The notes: generated by a model from the letters alone, not told the origin. Shown: positions 51,101 through 63,623, numbered from the stretch's first letter. The stretch is DNA of 64,000 bases from Hedera helix (GCA_947179155.2 OX359286.1:36671408-36735407), one strand, 5' to 3'. Numbers and translations are program-made.

Positions 51101-52767
51101 ACGCGAGCTTGTGGAAGGGCCAATTGTGCACACGATCTTTGTTTTTCTTGGAACATTTGAAGTTAACACTGCCTGCGCTGAAATATAAGTACTAGACTGA
51201 AGCTCAAGCGAAGAGTCCAGCTTGTCCTGAACAATAAGTATGGAATTAGATCTAAATATAGCAACATATAGAAAAACAACAACAAAATATAATATAAAAA
51301 GCAGAACAAACTAAATCTTAAAATAGTGATAAATAATGACAAAAGCACCAATTCGAACACTAATGGAGCTTAATTTTTATGCCTCGAGAGACTTCACTCC
51401 CAGATAAACTATAACAAAGAGCACCATAACATCAGCTGCAATCAATGTACATAGGTTGCAAACCAATCATCAACAAAAGACCATGTACAGCATCAAGAAG
51501 AATTGGGAGTTCCAACCTCACAGCTTAAACTGTATGCAGTACAACACTTTATTAACCTCACCTGTACAGATTAACTCATTCTTATGCAAATTGACTAAAG
51601 GCCAAGTTACAAGCCCGAGGTTCTCCAGTGCTTAAGCTTCCTAGTTGTTAGGTGCCTTTCAAATCATTTTTTCTAGCTATAAACCGATTCTTGGATTTCT
51701 ACGTTCCTCTGACGTGTCAAATAATACAAATATGTTTGTACGACATAAACTGGACATATAAACACAATTGTGAAGATACTACTTGGTATATAAAGGGTAT
51801 ACAAATTTTAGTAAGAAAACCTCCTTTTGTCGTATTACAAATTTTGTGCCAGTATAAATCCCTTTATCTCCATACTTCAAGGCACACCAAAGGAGAACTT
51901 TCCCTTTCCCCACACAACCTTGCACAAATATACAATATTCCCGGAAAATCTCATGTGCCCGTGTCAACTTTAAAGTATCACCTTAATAAGGGAATTGATT
52001 CTTGAAAATGTTACTCAAAACCGAACATATTACACGTTGATATGTATTCATTAAGTTATTCGTAGACAAAAGCACGGCAATTAAATTATTGCTACTTCAA
52101 ATCCCCTTCCTCACCAAATTAGCACAGGATTCACTTTCCTGTTTAAATCAGTACTTCCAAGACTATTTAAAAGATTATTAATTTATATCAGTTGTGGATT
52201 AACCACAAAAGTCTTTCCTTTTTTAATAGCATGTTTAACTTAAATCAGTCATAAATTCATCTTGAATTCTTTTAACATTTAGAAGCAACTCACTAGTCCA
52301 AACAACTCTGAAGTCAAATAATTCCGAAATCATCAAATTTAGCAAATAACAAATAGTAGAGCTCTGCTGCAACCACTCCAGAGACTAATCTATGCAAAAC
52401 TCAATCACTAATCCGTTCTATACATTCCGATAAAAACAAAAAGTAACATAACACGTAAATCCTGAATACAAACAAATACATAAATATACACAAATATATT
52501 CAATTGAAACTGAGAAAAGGCATTTGTTCAGAGGTTTACAGAAGTCAAGGGACCATTTGGCGAGGAAAGATTAGCTCCTGCTCCTTGATTCTGCTCAGCG
52601 ATCTTCATCGATTTAACAGTGAGCAATTCTTTCCGAACGCATTGTTTCCGGCTCCGTAAATCGTAAAAGAAGTCGCTTAGGTTCTTCGCCGATGAAAGGC
52701 GATCGGAGCCTCGACAAGTTTCTGAATTCAGCAGCGACATTCCCGTCTGTATACTAATTGTCGACAT
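45106..52767 (-). CDS. PKP3: Plastidial pyruvate kinase, PKP3 (beta-2) type
   Basis: Twelve exons: 52767-52540, 51226-50945, 50273-50108, 49345-49211, 49092-48982, 48885-48797, 48447-48385, 47243-47068, 46562-46460, 46241-46093, 45414-45306 and 45213-45106, giving 572 residues. The enzyme converts phosphoenolpyruvate and ADP to pyruvate and ATP in plastids, feeding fatty-acid synthesis. Residues 1 to ~95 are a Ser/Lys/Arg-rich transit peptide with TVKSMKIAE. The catalytic core has RKTKIVCTIGPS, RLNMSHG (Arg133, Asn135), IMLDTKGPEVRSG, VIVKIES (Lys318, Glu320), AMVARGDLGAELP (metal-binding Asp344), VIVATNMLES (Thr376) and REGADAIMLSGETAHGK. The C-terminal domain has LALYHGVMPIYMEFSDDAEE and ends STHHIQVRKVVD. 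The isoform call rests on VSVNYDDFVNDVEVGDI and the transit region resembling Arabidopsis PKP3 (At1g32440). Upstream in-frame codons before 52767 lack an ATG. Confidence 0.96.
45545..45573. repeat. Poly-G run of 29
   Basis: An uninterrupted run of 29 G in pyruvate kinase intron 10, beside a tandem duplication. It lies on the non-coding strand; the transcript would carry a C run. Confidence 0.9.
45594..45668. repeat. 38-bp tandem duplication in pyruvate kinase intron 10
   Basis: AAGTCTGATACAGGTATCGA..TTTGAAGCCACCA at 45594-45630 is followed at once by AAGTCTGAAACAGGTATCAA..TTTGAAGCCACCG at 45632-45668. The units differ at three or so positions. Confidence 0.85.
45934..46053. mobile_element. 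Palindromic MITE in pyruvate kinase intron 10
   Basis: Ends GGGAATTGATATTTCCAC and, on the right, CTGGAAATAGTGTTCCC are inverted. Inner arms TGATATTTCCACATG and CATGTGGAAATATCA pair around GTGGGACCCAC. Same family as 7873-7963 and 11633-11768. Confidence 0.6.
47850..48190 (-). mobile_element. Degenerate LINE tail in pyruvate kinase intron 7
   Basis: The minus strand encodes SIWTNTRIFSDQFMFSNLLW then DNVIFVVFSHGCFWCDF, close to the 'IW.ERN.RIF.....S...LWD.I.F..S.W....F' pattern at the C-terminus of plant L1-type LINE ORF2. Frames are broken. A (TA)n tract lies at 47755-47777. The fragment has the same orientation as the host gene. Assigned by pattern, not by search. Confidence 0.45.
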
Positions 52768-54154
52768 ATTTACTGCCAAAACAAATTAAAGAGAGCGAAA
52801 ATATAGAAGAGAAAATTACGATTTAGCAGAAATGGCCGAAGCGGAACTCCTGACGTAAAAAGAGAGAGTGGTCAGAGGGACTTTAGACAGAGAAAATGAC
52901 AATGAAAAAAAAGATGTGTCCGTACTCCGTGGAGAGAAATAGAAGGCGGGCGGCTCTGACTAGAGTTTGTGGTTTTTGGAGTTATTTACGACGGAGGGAG
53001 GATAGTGACAGGAGGGGAGCGAGTTTCGCGTGTATGCGAGTCAGAGAGAGTATAGCTTCTCAATATTTTCTCCTAGGGCTGGAACGTGTGTTGTAAAGAC
53101 TACGGTCATCTTCCGCCTCAACTTCTAAGTCGGCTAAATTAATTTATAAGTTAGTTCTTATTTTTTAAATATTTGGAGTTAAATTATTTTTAATTTATTT
53201 GTCATTTTTAAAAGTTAATAAATTTTAATTTTTTAAAAAACTCTCATTTTAGTAATTTTTATATTTTATTTTAACGTATAAGTTATTTTAGTCAAATATA
53301 TTCATATTTTATTTTAACTTATAATTTAAAATAATGTTAAATACTTTTATTTATAAATAAATTATTTTAAATTTTAACTTATAAGTCAGTTTAAAATAAT
53401 TGAAATACATAATTGACTCTCCTATTTGTAATTTTTTTACAAATCCCAACATTTTTTTTGTATTTTAAGTTAAAATTTAATCATTTTAATCTTATCAAAA
53501 TTGAATCTCACAAGACCTCATGATCACCCTCGAGTGGATTTACCATTAGGCTATACGAGGCTCGATAAACCCTCATAATAATTTTCTACCAGACATGAAA
53601 ATTTTAACATTTTATTATTTATATTAAAATTAGATTAATGTTTATCAGACCAGCTTGCTGGAGATTTGATGTCAAGTAGGAATGATATTTATTTCATTAG
53701 AATTTATATTAGTTCGTTTAATGTTGTACAGTACTTGTTTAATAAAAAAAATATAAAATAAAAATTGTATCCTTATATGCAGTTTAATTTTGAAGAAGAT
53801 AGAGGCATATATAAAATCTCCCTTTTATATCATTAACATTAATTATTTAAAAAAATACCCTAAAAAAATATTTTCTCCAAAATTATGCACTATTACTTTT
53901 TTGACCGAAGGTCAAGGATTGGCTATGCGATTCAATTGATTTTCCCTTCTAGAAAGCAAAATCAAATGCTTATATCTTTCTATATTCAATACGCTATATT
54001 CGAAAAACACACAGATGGAAAATAGATGGAAAAATATTTATCTCTCCTCTGAACAACCTTTTCTCTCTCCTCTCTTTAATACTATTTTCCTTGGATGTGG
54101 GGGTATAATCTTCCGGGGCTGCTCCAGTAAGCTAAGGTTCAATCAAAATTGATA
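52768..54154. promoter_or_regulatory. Shared upstream region of divergent PKP3 and TOM2B
   Basis: The two start codons face apart across 1.39 kb. The PKP3 side (52770-53100) is GA-rich and the most GC-balanced part, so it is likely leader plus promoter. The middle is AT-rich with no coding signal. The TOM2B leader near 54050-54150 is CT-rich. No TATA box stands out on either side. Confidence 0.45.
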
Positions 54155-56619
54155 ATGGCAGCTGATTCGTCTTCGTCAACAACAGGCAGCAGCAGAGAAG
54201 GGTCAGCAAAAGCAATGGTGGCTGATCAAATCTCTCAGACCGTCCAGTCCACATCCAATCTACTTCACCTCATACTTCAATCCTCTCCGTCCCAGGTAAT
54301 TTTTATTACCCTCCCTCGTAAATTAGTTTCTGACAATCCAAATACCTAAAATTAGTTTATCTCAATCCGAATACCTAAATAACTAAGTAAAATGTCTGTA
54401 TGCCGAACAATAGGGATTATATATGTGGGTTTTAGGAATAAAAATGGAATCTTTATTTCTGGAGGTGCTTCTTTATTGCTGGAGGCGCCAAAATGTTTCT
54501 GTGCTTTTGTTTTAGCAAAAACTTATTGTTCTGTGTTATCAGGATTGAATAACTGATAAATGATTAACCTAACTTTGGAAGGAGAAAAAAAAAGGAGATT
54601 TTTTTTAGTTTGATCCTCATCACGTGGAATTCTGCGTGTCAACTGATCAAGAAATAATAAGGCTATATTATCTGGCATAGGAGTAATTTCTAACTAATTT
54701 CAGGTAGGATAAATATGAGACATTGAGACCAAATAATTGGAGCTGTGATTTTGTTCAAGTCGGAGGTGCTACAACTAGCACATGATGACATGGGTTTTAG
54801 GGGAACAACTGCACTAAACAATAAGACAGATGTGATTGATTCATGAGAAGAATTTGTTTGCCTGAATCCATAGTGTCAGTCTAGCTAGAATAATTATAAC
54901 CATAGCTTGTTAGGGGACAAATGTAACAAATAGTAGAGCTCAATTTGCTATCATTTTACAAATTTGGGATAGGTTTACTGGTAGCTGCAATGTGGTTTTA
55001 CAATTAACTTCAGATATTGATTGTAATTCTCGTTCATAGAGCTACGAATGGCTCTTTCTAAGGAGATTTCCTTCTGAATCTTCTGATAAATGTTTAAATC
55101 ATCAAACTTGAACTCGGTAGACTTTGACATTATTATATATGCATCTTCAGTAACATAATATCTGTTATTTTCTTGATAGGCTCACCTAATAAAGCTCCCT
55201 AAAAACCTTTTGGCTAAAACCTCTACGGTTAAAAACACTGAGCAGGTAGGTGTGTACAAATCCGTCAAAACCAACAATCTTCCATTTGATAAATTCCTTT
55301 GGAAAAGTTTCTGTTCCAATTCAGTTGTTTTTATCTCTTTGATGCAGGTATTGGAACAGTTACCTCGGGTGATTTCTGCTTTGGATGCACATACAGATAA
55401 TGGATTACAAAGGTAACTTCTATTCCTCTTTACAATGTATTTAGTATGGTGCATATCAGCATCTTGCTGAAAGTCACTTTCGTTTGAAAAGACATTTTTA
55501 GATTTGAGTTTTTAACATAGATCAGAAATGCGGAATCATGAAATTTGGTGTCTTTGGAAAAACTTTACTTACTAAAAGGGAGGGGGGGGGGGGGGGGGGG
55601 GAGTCCTTGTTCACAATGCAACTGTACAGAAGATATATGGGATTTGATAATCTCTGTCAACCATTCTTAATTTAATATTTTTCTCTCTCCATCTTTCTCA
55701 CACACACAATATTGGTTTCACTACATATTAACCATCGGATGGGTTGCCTCATCGTAATCAGAAAGGCCTGTCCCATTGTTTTGGATTTTACTTTGGCCTA
55801 CCATGGAGATTCGTTTCCATTCTCACGAAGCTCGTTGCAGTTGCTAGATGCATAACGTGTATGAGATTTGTGACTTGAGTATGACTACGTGATACACCTC
55901 ATTCTTTGATTTTTGGTTTTCTCAAGTAGAATGTTGTATGTGGTTCTGTTACTCTTCTCGGCCAAACTTTATCTTTGCTTGAGCTATTTTGTAACCAGAA
56001 GCTGCTCTGATTTTCTCCATTCTTGTTGGGCTGTTTGCTTCTCTGCAACTTAACTTTATAAAGAATAATTTATACCTTGTTTCACCCGTATGTACTTTTT
56101 ATACTGTTATACAGCATGAGTACAATTTGAAAAAGTATATAAGAACAAAAAACACACAAATTTCAAGCCACAGCCTTTCTGCAACTTGATCAGTGAAGCA
56201 ATAAAAAAAATTACAAATAAAGTCGTTTAACATCTCATAAAGTAAATGCCTAGCAGCTGTCAATTTTTATGGTCTTTAAGATTGTACGTTTATTGTGCAC
56301 ACGTTGATGGTCAAAATTAGAATTACAGTAATTGTTGTATTATATGAATTTTGAAAGCTAGATAGCAGCTTTATGATCTATCTTGTCTTACTTGTGATGC
56401 AATTGTTGCAGCGTGCCTCATCTCAAAACTGTTATCCAGTTACTTGCAAATATTGAAAGCTGCCAGCTTAAGCCTTTATATAGAACTCAACCCTCTTCAG
56501 AGGTATGAACGTGTGTGGGTGGATGCTCAAGCAAATGATAACCTAAGTAGTGAGATTTGTTTTTTCCTGATTCTTACCAGGAACCTGAACTGATGGACCA
56601 ACCATCAGAGGAAGGCTAA
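54155..56619 (+). CDS. TOM2B: Tobamovirus multiplication protein 2B (host factor)
   Basis: Five exons: 54155-54295, 55180-55245, 55348-55412, 56412-56502 and 56581-56619, giving 133 residues. Recognised from remembered plant TOM2B: SSREGSAKAMVADQISQTVQ, STSNLLHLILQSSPSQ, LIKLPKNLLAKTSTVKNTEQ, VLEQLPRVISALDAHTDNGL and LKTVIQLLANIESCQL. TOM2B is a small plant-specific protein needed for efficient tobamovirus multiplication in Arabidopsis; its normal cellular job is not settled. There is no membrane segment or signal peptide, and two amphipathic helical stretches are visible. The N-terminus is Ser-rich and the C-terminus acidic. The in-frame TTG-ATA upstream is not a start; the ATG at 54155 is the first. 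It is divergent from PKP3, matching the nearby positions of these genes in Arabidopsis. Confidence 0.88.
55582..55601. repeat. Poly-G run of 20
   Basis: Twenty consecutive G, preceded by GGGA, in TOM2B intron 3. Confidence 0.9.
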
Positions 56620-57405
56620 CGAAACCAGTATTCTGAACCAATTGGTGGAAACCGGAAACAGCATGACTACAGATTCAGAATGAGCATCAGTTACCATAGC
56701 GATGATTTAGCATAACAGAGTGGAGGGGACACGGTTACTTCATTGTTAACATGCTGCAGCGAAGTGCTTGGCTCAAACCTTGAATGACCGCCAATGATGG
56801 TAACTTATATTATATGTTTGCTGGCACGAGTAATGTACAATAGCTAGTGTTGTTCAGAGTTTATGACATTCATATCTTAGTCATCTCATCCTCTTAAGCA
56901 CATTTTGAATCATGTGTTGTTCAAAATTTATGAAATTCATACCGAGTCATTTCTACTACTATATGTAACATCAATTTCATTAGCACTAGTATAATTATCA
57001 ACCAGTGGTTTTTCAAATGCTATACTATGAATTATGATGACCTTATTTAAAAAGAGTATTGCTACAGACATTTAAAAAAAAGTCACAAAAAGTAACTTAC
57101 AAAATAATTTTACTCAATTATAATTAGTTAAAAACTTACTATATACAGATGAATCCGATAATTATATCTAACTACAAATATACACATTATTTTGTCGGTA
57201 TCCATTCTTTTATTCACCATCCTTTGAATGAATCTAACCGCCAAAACATACCATTCTACCCATAACAACAACAATAATAATAATAAAAAAACATGCTAAA
57301 TAATCTCCAAGCCACACACATAGTTAAATGCATAGATATAGATATGAAATGTGTGAAATTGTGAATCTACCAACACTACAAGTTCAGCAAACACAGACAA
57401 GCCAA

Positions 57406-57536
57406 GGCAATCGCCAGCTGACACCATTAAACTGGAAGGACCTAAATATAAGAAATAGAAGGCTTCTGATTCTGGGTGATTTTTCCATCCGGCTGGTTGG
57501 TCCATTGACATGGCAATCGCCAGCTGGCACCATTAA
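57406..57536. repeat. 25-bp direct repeat, 106 bp apart
   Basis: GGCAATCGCCAGCTG followed by A or G and CACCATTAA occurs at 57406-57430 and 57512-57536 with one difference. The segments are less AT-rich than their surroundings. Confidence 0.85.
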
Positions 57537-58523
57537 GATATCTTATGGTCCTTCAGAAGATTAACAAGAGAATGGAAAAAATAAATAGAAGTACACAATA
57601 TTTATCTTAATTATTAAAAAATAAGATATGGTATTAAAATTCGTGTTATGTCTTACTTTTTAATGGTTAAAGTGGATGTAATATTTAATTTTGTGTTTAG
57701 ATATTGTGTATGTAAACTTATCCAAATCAAAATATGCATAAGATTATCGAGCACTAAAGTCGGGAAAATGATAAGTTTTCTTATGGTGATATTGCTTGCC
57801 TTTTGAGCTCAAAAATGGTATCTTTTCTTTAGATTATTTGCAAAGCAAAAACAAAAATGTGGTTGGTTGATCTACCTTCCAATACTTGCCTGTTTTGTAG
57901 TTCATAACAACGAAGGAAATATACCCCCTTTGCCTTCCATGCCTTTGGTTCGAGCAAAGAGGAAAATGATAACCTAAAAAAAAGAGATCCAGAGGGGATG
58001 AGGTCCCGAAGAACTGTGGCCTATAATGATTTCTTTCTTTTGTTTATAAGGAAAAATAAAAAACCACTTTCCATTGGAAATGGTTTATTGAACTACAAGT
58101 TTACAACTTTTCATCCCACCCCTTGTAAAACAATGTAATACTCCTGTTTTTTGGGATAACATTGTGTTATGACCAATTCAGAAGCAAAAAATAAAATAAA
58201 AATTAAGGACATCAAGATATATTTATTACACAGTTCCAAGATATTTATTTTACTCGGTGCATAACACAAAGCACAGCACATCTGTCAAGGACCTCTAACA
58301 TGCTATAAACTCACCCCTTTTCATAAAATTCACTCTTTTTATACCACAAAATATCCAATTCATATTACATAATTATATCCTTTTCCTTTTGGGTTTCAAC
58401 TATGCTATACAGGAAAATGTTTCAGAAATAAGTACATTGTTAGTGATGATGCTTGATGAACCACCGTTCGTCCCTGCTATCATCCTCAAATTGTATGTAA
58501 GCCTACAACTTTACTTGCAGGAT

Positions 58524-58625
58524 CTATGCATAAGGGCCATATCCAAGAGGAATGTCAAACCCGTTTGTTGTATAACCTATCTCTCTCTGTTGGTCCGTTT
58601 CATGCTTCAAGTAATAATTTCCCAA
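58524..58625 (-). other. Candidate orphan terminal exon
   Basis: On the minus strand a poly-pyrimidine acceptor (TTTTTTTTTCAAG) is followed by 33 open codons starting LGNYYLKHETDQQREIGYTT and ending GFDIPLGYGPYA before TAG. Composition looks coding-like, but no upstream exon that would continue it was found, and the product is not recognised. It may simply be 3'UTR of the 5-phosphatase gene. Confidence 0.2.
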
Positions 58626-59568
58626 CTTGAAAAAAAAACCAAGAAAGTGATCAATTGTTCCACACTAACTGAAATGTAGAAGTTTTAAGATATCTAGTAT
58701 GCCAAACTCAAACTCTAAAATGATTACCTATATATCTGGAGTATAATGTTTCAGAAATATTCAGTGACAAAATTTCAGAATACCGCATCAGGGGAAAAAT
58801 AAAAGTCAAATTTGAAATATAATGGTACAAACAAGGGATTGTTTCTTGGATCAGACCAACTTGCCTAGGCTTTTTCAAAGTGACCTATTTATTCAAACTT
58901 TACGGTAATAGATCAAAACCTGCATATCTCTATTACTCGTGAAGAGAGAAAAAGAATACTGATACTATTGAAATGATATCGCTTTTATTAGTAATATTGT
59001 AACAAAACTGTGATGGTAGGTTTTTGGTCCGTTCGTAGAAAATTTGCACTAATTGGTCAATTCCAAGAACTTTTCCACATACAAGGATGTTGGGAAGTAG
59101 TTTACCTACAAGAAAAGCAGATACGCAACTAAAAGTGCACAATTTTTTGTGATACTCGATAACAATTTTGTAGATTAAAATTGTTCGAACTATGGTTTTT
59201 ATTGAGTGGTTGGAATATCTGAAGTGAATAAAGCAGTAAATTTAACCTACAGTATATTAAGCTCTGTTTGTCTATTTATGTATGAAAATGTATTCTCTTG
59301 GCTCGTTATGTAAAGGCATAAACAATTCACGGCTTTACTGGCAAAGATATCAAGAACGATAGATATGCATAACCTCATCCAACTCCTAGCGTTAGTAAGT
59401 TTAAAGACAGCTATTTCCACTAGAAAAAAGGCTCATTCGACAAGGTTCCTGCTCATATGAGTATGGGCCTCACTTATTATTCATGAAAATTTTCGTGTGA
59501 GAGGGAGATATATGATAACTCACCTACTGTTAAGTTTGGCGGCCGGCTAGCTGTTGTAGTTCTAACTC

Positions 59569-62500
59569 TCATTCTTCCTCTTGGAAAATCTCAGCATGTA
59601 CTACTGCACTATTGACGTTGAGAGCCTTCAAGAGCTTTCGCTGGTCCAAGACTTCAACTGCAATCAAGAAGACTGAACTGACAGGCCGATGATCTGAGAG
59701 CCATATTTCGGCTCGGTTGTATGAGAGTTGTTTTATGCCTTTTCCCAACCACAGTATACGATCACACCTGTATTGCAAAAGTTGAAACCATAAAGTGAAC
59801 ACTTATCATTTTTACAATCCACATCTTCATAAGTTCTTAAATCTAGCTACACTCGTATTGGACGAAGATTATTTCTCCAAAACAATATATACAGACAACT
59901 CTAGTCCCCACAAACAGGGTGACATTTTCTAATTCCCATTATCAACTCCCAAAGTGAACAAAGTAGGATAAAAAGTTCTACTGAGTTGAGTGGAATTCAG
60001 GGCGAGTAAATTCATATTGGCACCAAGATTAGCCTAATACAAGCATACAACTTATCATGGGCTAGAAAAAGAGAGGCTAAAAACCTTACTATAGCTTTTG
60101 TAATGTTTAAAATTATAAAATGTGTACCAGACATTTAGCATGATCGTTTCAGCTTATTATTTTTGCCTGACTATTGCCTCTTCTAATCAATAATTGATCT
60201 TGGGTTTTTTTTTTGTTTGTCACATATTTAAGCAAACAAATACATTTTACAAATTATTTTAATATCACTTCAGTTATTATTTTCAGCTAATACAAACAGA
60301 CCTTCATTATTTCAGGAAGTAATCAATTCTGACTTCAACAGATATTATATTTTCATTAATTATTTTATGCTGAACCAATATTTCTTGATTCTGAGATTTG
60401 CAATCTAGTGGTAGAAAGAAATTCTCACTTACCATGCTGGAGATCTCTTCTCTCCTTCTCTTGGGTTTTCACCAACATATACATCAGAATTGATTCCATA
60501 CTTGTAAGTGGGAGGAAAGTTTATTACTCCCTCCTTCCACCCATCGAACACACCGCTTCGCAGTTCTTTGCTTAGCTGAAACAAGGGCATATATTAAATC
60601 AAATCTTTCTTTCTCCTTTTCTTTTAATCACACCAGGCCAAAAAAGCCATGTTCATTTACTTGATAAAAACTTAGTGTCGTAAGTCTCACCTGATCACTG
60701 TTGAGAAGTTCATCCCACTGCTTCTTGGCAACAAGTTTCCTTACCTCTGAATCCAACATATTGATACGATAATTTAAGTCACCAAACCAGAACACCTGAC
60801 TGTTTACAGAATAACTTGATCAGAAATCATGTCACCATCAATATTTCAATATAAATTACCTCTTAGAATATGAATGAGTAGTCAAAATTAGGGGTTAATA
60901 CAGGTATAAGTTACCACTTAAAATAATCAAAGTTTCAGCCATGTGGAAATTCAGAGGTTTAAATTTTTTAGTTTGAATCTCTATTTTCTGAGATATCCAA
61001 AATCTAGAGCAGTTAAATGAGTCACACCTACAGGAGGACCACATTGCTTTTACTGTTGAGAGGCCCAAGCTTTCACTGAATTTGTTTCAAAACATAGTTA
61101 CACCGTGCAGAAAATAACGAAAATCAACATATGTTGAATTTGATCTTTAAATAGGTTCCACAACCACAGATTAATTTTTACTGCAGAAAAAGATTTATGC
61201 TGAATTTATATTTAATCCAAACTGTGTTTCCATTCTGGAAAGGGGAAATCACGCAAAGTATCCACTCCTATAGTTCCTTTTCATTTCCACACTAACATAA
61301 TACATTACCTAGAAAAGATTATGATGCGGCAAATAGACTGTGCCTTGTGTAAATTATATCTGGATGCCATGAAATGAAATACTTACTCATGAGATGGAAT
61401 TGTCAGTGGTTTGTCAGTGTCAAAAGCAGATGAGAAATGAGTGCGTCTTAAGATCTCGTACACATCAGAATTACGCCTCTCTTCATACCCATCCTTATGA
61501 CCAGAGGTTAAATGAGAACAAACAAAGCACAGCCGAGTTTGAAAAAAAGACATGCTAACAGACACAGATCCCTGAACCAGAAACCATCACTTATTTTAAG
61601 ATCCAATATGTCAAGCCAACATGCCTTATAACTATAAATTTGAACCTATCAGTAAGATGTGGGGCATCTAACAACTGCAATCACCAGCCAGTAGCCAATC
61701 ACATATATCTATAGAGGGCAATTTCTTTTCTTCTTTTTCCGTTATAAGTACATTAAAGCAAACTTGTTTCAGAAAAGGGTAAAAGAACTGAGTTACCAAC
61801 ACCCCACAACATGAAAGAGAGTCGAACCCCACACCTTTCCATTGAGAAGTGCAGCACAGTATTATTCATAACTGTCTGGTGATTCCAGTGTTACAAGCAA
61901 AAAGTATCTCTTTCAGAGGTCTGTAATTGAACAACTACACTTATAGTTTCTTGTTTTTTCCAATAAAAAAAACAGTTGTTTATTTTTAAATTTTTTTAGC
62001 ACTAGTATAATTTTATGGGATTTGAAGTTCTCCATGAATGCATTCACTCTATTTTATTATAAGTACATACTGGTCACCTTAACAAATAGGTAAATGAAGT
62101 TTAAAGTGAAATAAGTAATACCTTGTTTCCCATGTAGCCCATAAGTCCAATTCCAACAGGAGAGACTTTCAAGTTGTTTATATGTCTTCTCAACCTTCTA
62201 CGGACCCACACAGAGATGTATATTCCTACCATTTGTTTACTGACAATTCGCACATACCTAGGATGTGGTTTTACTCCATCTTCTGAAAGAGCATTTTCAT
62301 GTTCCATCTCAGATATTTCAAAAGAATTCTCTTCCTCTTCAGAACATTGATCTGAAACATCAGCGACAGAATCAAGAACTTCAGATTTATCTTTCTGATC
62401 AATCCACATCAATCCTAGGTTCCCAGAGCTGTGGTGTACCCTTTTCAACCCACCACCACCCACTGCATTATTTTGAGAACTGAAAATTTGAGTATTCTCC

Positions 62501-63623
62501 ATCCAGTCAGAACCAACTCTAGCTGAACTGCTTAATACTCTCCGCAGTTTAAGACCAGAAGAATGAACCTGTGATGCTAAATCCAGTGAATGCTCGGGCC
62601 AGTCCAATCTACTATAACGATCAATGCTATATGTTCTTTTCAACTGAAGTTTCTTCCCCATACCACCGTGCAGCTTCTGGTTTTCAGGGTCACTTGCATA
62701 AGCAGAGCTTATAGATTCCTCTCCTATCAACTCTAATGCAGAAGTACCATCCACATCAGCAAGTAGATCAGCAACAGAAGAAGTCCTTAATACCGGAGAC
62801 GGTGGGGCACTATAGCTTTTATGTTTGGTGTCTGGCTCAAACGATTTATTCAAAGTTCTACGAATGATAGACTCCCATTTTGGGATTGGCCTTCTAGTCT
62901 CTGCTCCCAGAACATTCCCAGCATTTAAAGGAACCACCTCTTGGAAACTATTAGACATTAACAGCCATTAAAATTATCATCTTTGAATTTTATTCCTATA
63001 AAATTTAATGTTTTATCGAAATAAAATGTTACTCGTTACTAGACAGTCACAGTCAGAATGATGTGGCACATGATGCTTACTCAATGTTACATGAATCGTG
63101 GTTCGATAGGCACATAAAAATATAAATCCAAATACTAAAAACAAAAAGAAAATACTGAAGAGTAATTACAACTCAACTTTCTAATGGATTCACAAATTCA
63201 AGGCAAGTTGCCTGATACAGTTGCCAACCAAATGTCCATAAAAAACGGTGTAGGTCTTATGTCGGACTAGCATATTATAAATTTCAGAATTTTAACGTGA
63301 TTTACTGATGTGAGAAAGTACGTACCCAAGAATGTAAAAATCCGTTGGTTCTTCCATACAGAGCCACTCATCGATCTCCAGATCTTCATTTGGAGGTCTT
63401 CCAGCAACATTCCAAGTGCCTATTGTCACCCTACCCAAAATCAAGCACTAACTGAATCAGCTATAATACAAAACTAGTAAGCAGTCTTTCATTACCAAAA
63501 AAGTAGAAATTAGAGAGAAATGTTACTAGACAAACCTCACATCTTTCGTATTAATATACTGAGCACGAAGAGTCTCTGATTTCCCTCTCCTATGTCTCAT
63601 GTAATGGCTTTTTGAAGGTGTCC
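59569..63623 (-). CDS. Type I inositol polyphosphate 5-phosphatase (5' part outside window)
   Basis: Seven exons are visible: 63623-63536, 63430-63326, 62947-62122, 61571-61387, 60799-60691, 60575-60433 and 59767-59569, about 551 codons with the stop. Earlier exons lie beyond the right edge. The enzyme removes the 5-phosphate from inositol phosphates or phosphoinositides. Motifs in order: VTIGTWNVAGRPPNEDLEID; FQEVVPLNAGNVLGAE; KMVGIYI-type strand (SKQMVGIYISVWVRR); FVCSHLTSGHKDG; catalytic VFWFGDLNYRIN; FPPTYKY; RSPAWCDRILW; and LSDHRPVSSVF. A Ser-rich insertion of about 200 residues between FQEVVPLN and YVRIVSKQM, with KRTYSIDRYS, is typical of plant type I 5PTases such as IP5P2 and CVP2. 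The exact paralogue is not decided. Confidence 0.93.

Larger units (their letters stand above)
56620..59568. other. Region between convergent TOM2B and 5-phosphatase genes
   Basis: Mostly 3' flank without recognisable coding exons. It contains a 25-bp direct repeat (57406-57430 and 57512-57536). A possible 3'UTR intron of the 5-phosphatase runs from donor AG|GTGAGT near 59525 to acceptor TTCTTGTAG near 59108. One candidate terminal exon of unknown affiliation lies at 58524-58625. Confidence 0.45.

Noticed and set aside
57328..57564. 78-codon plus-strand frame with a W-rich end
   Set aside because: Spans the direct repeat; no recognised product and no splice context.
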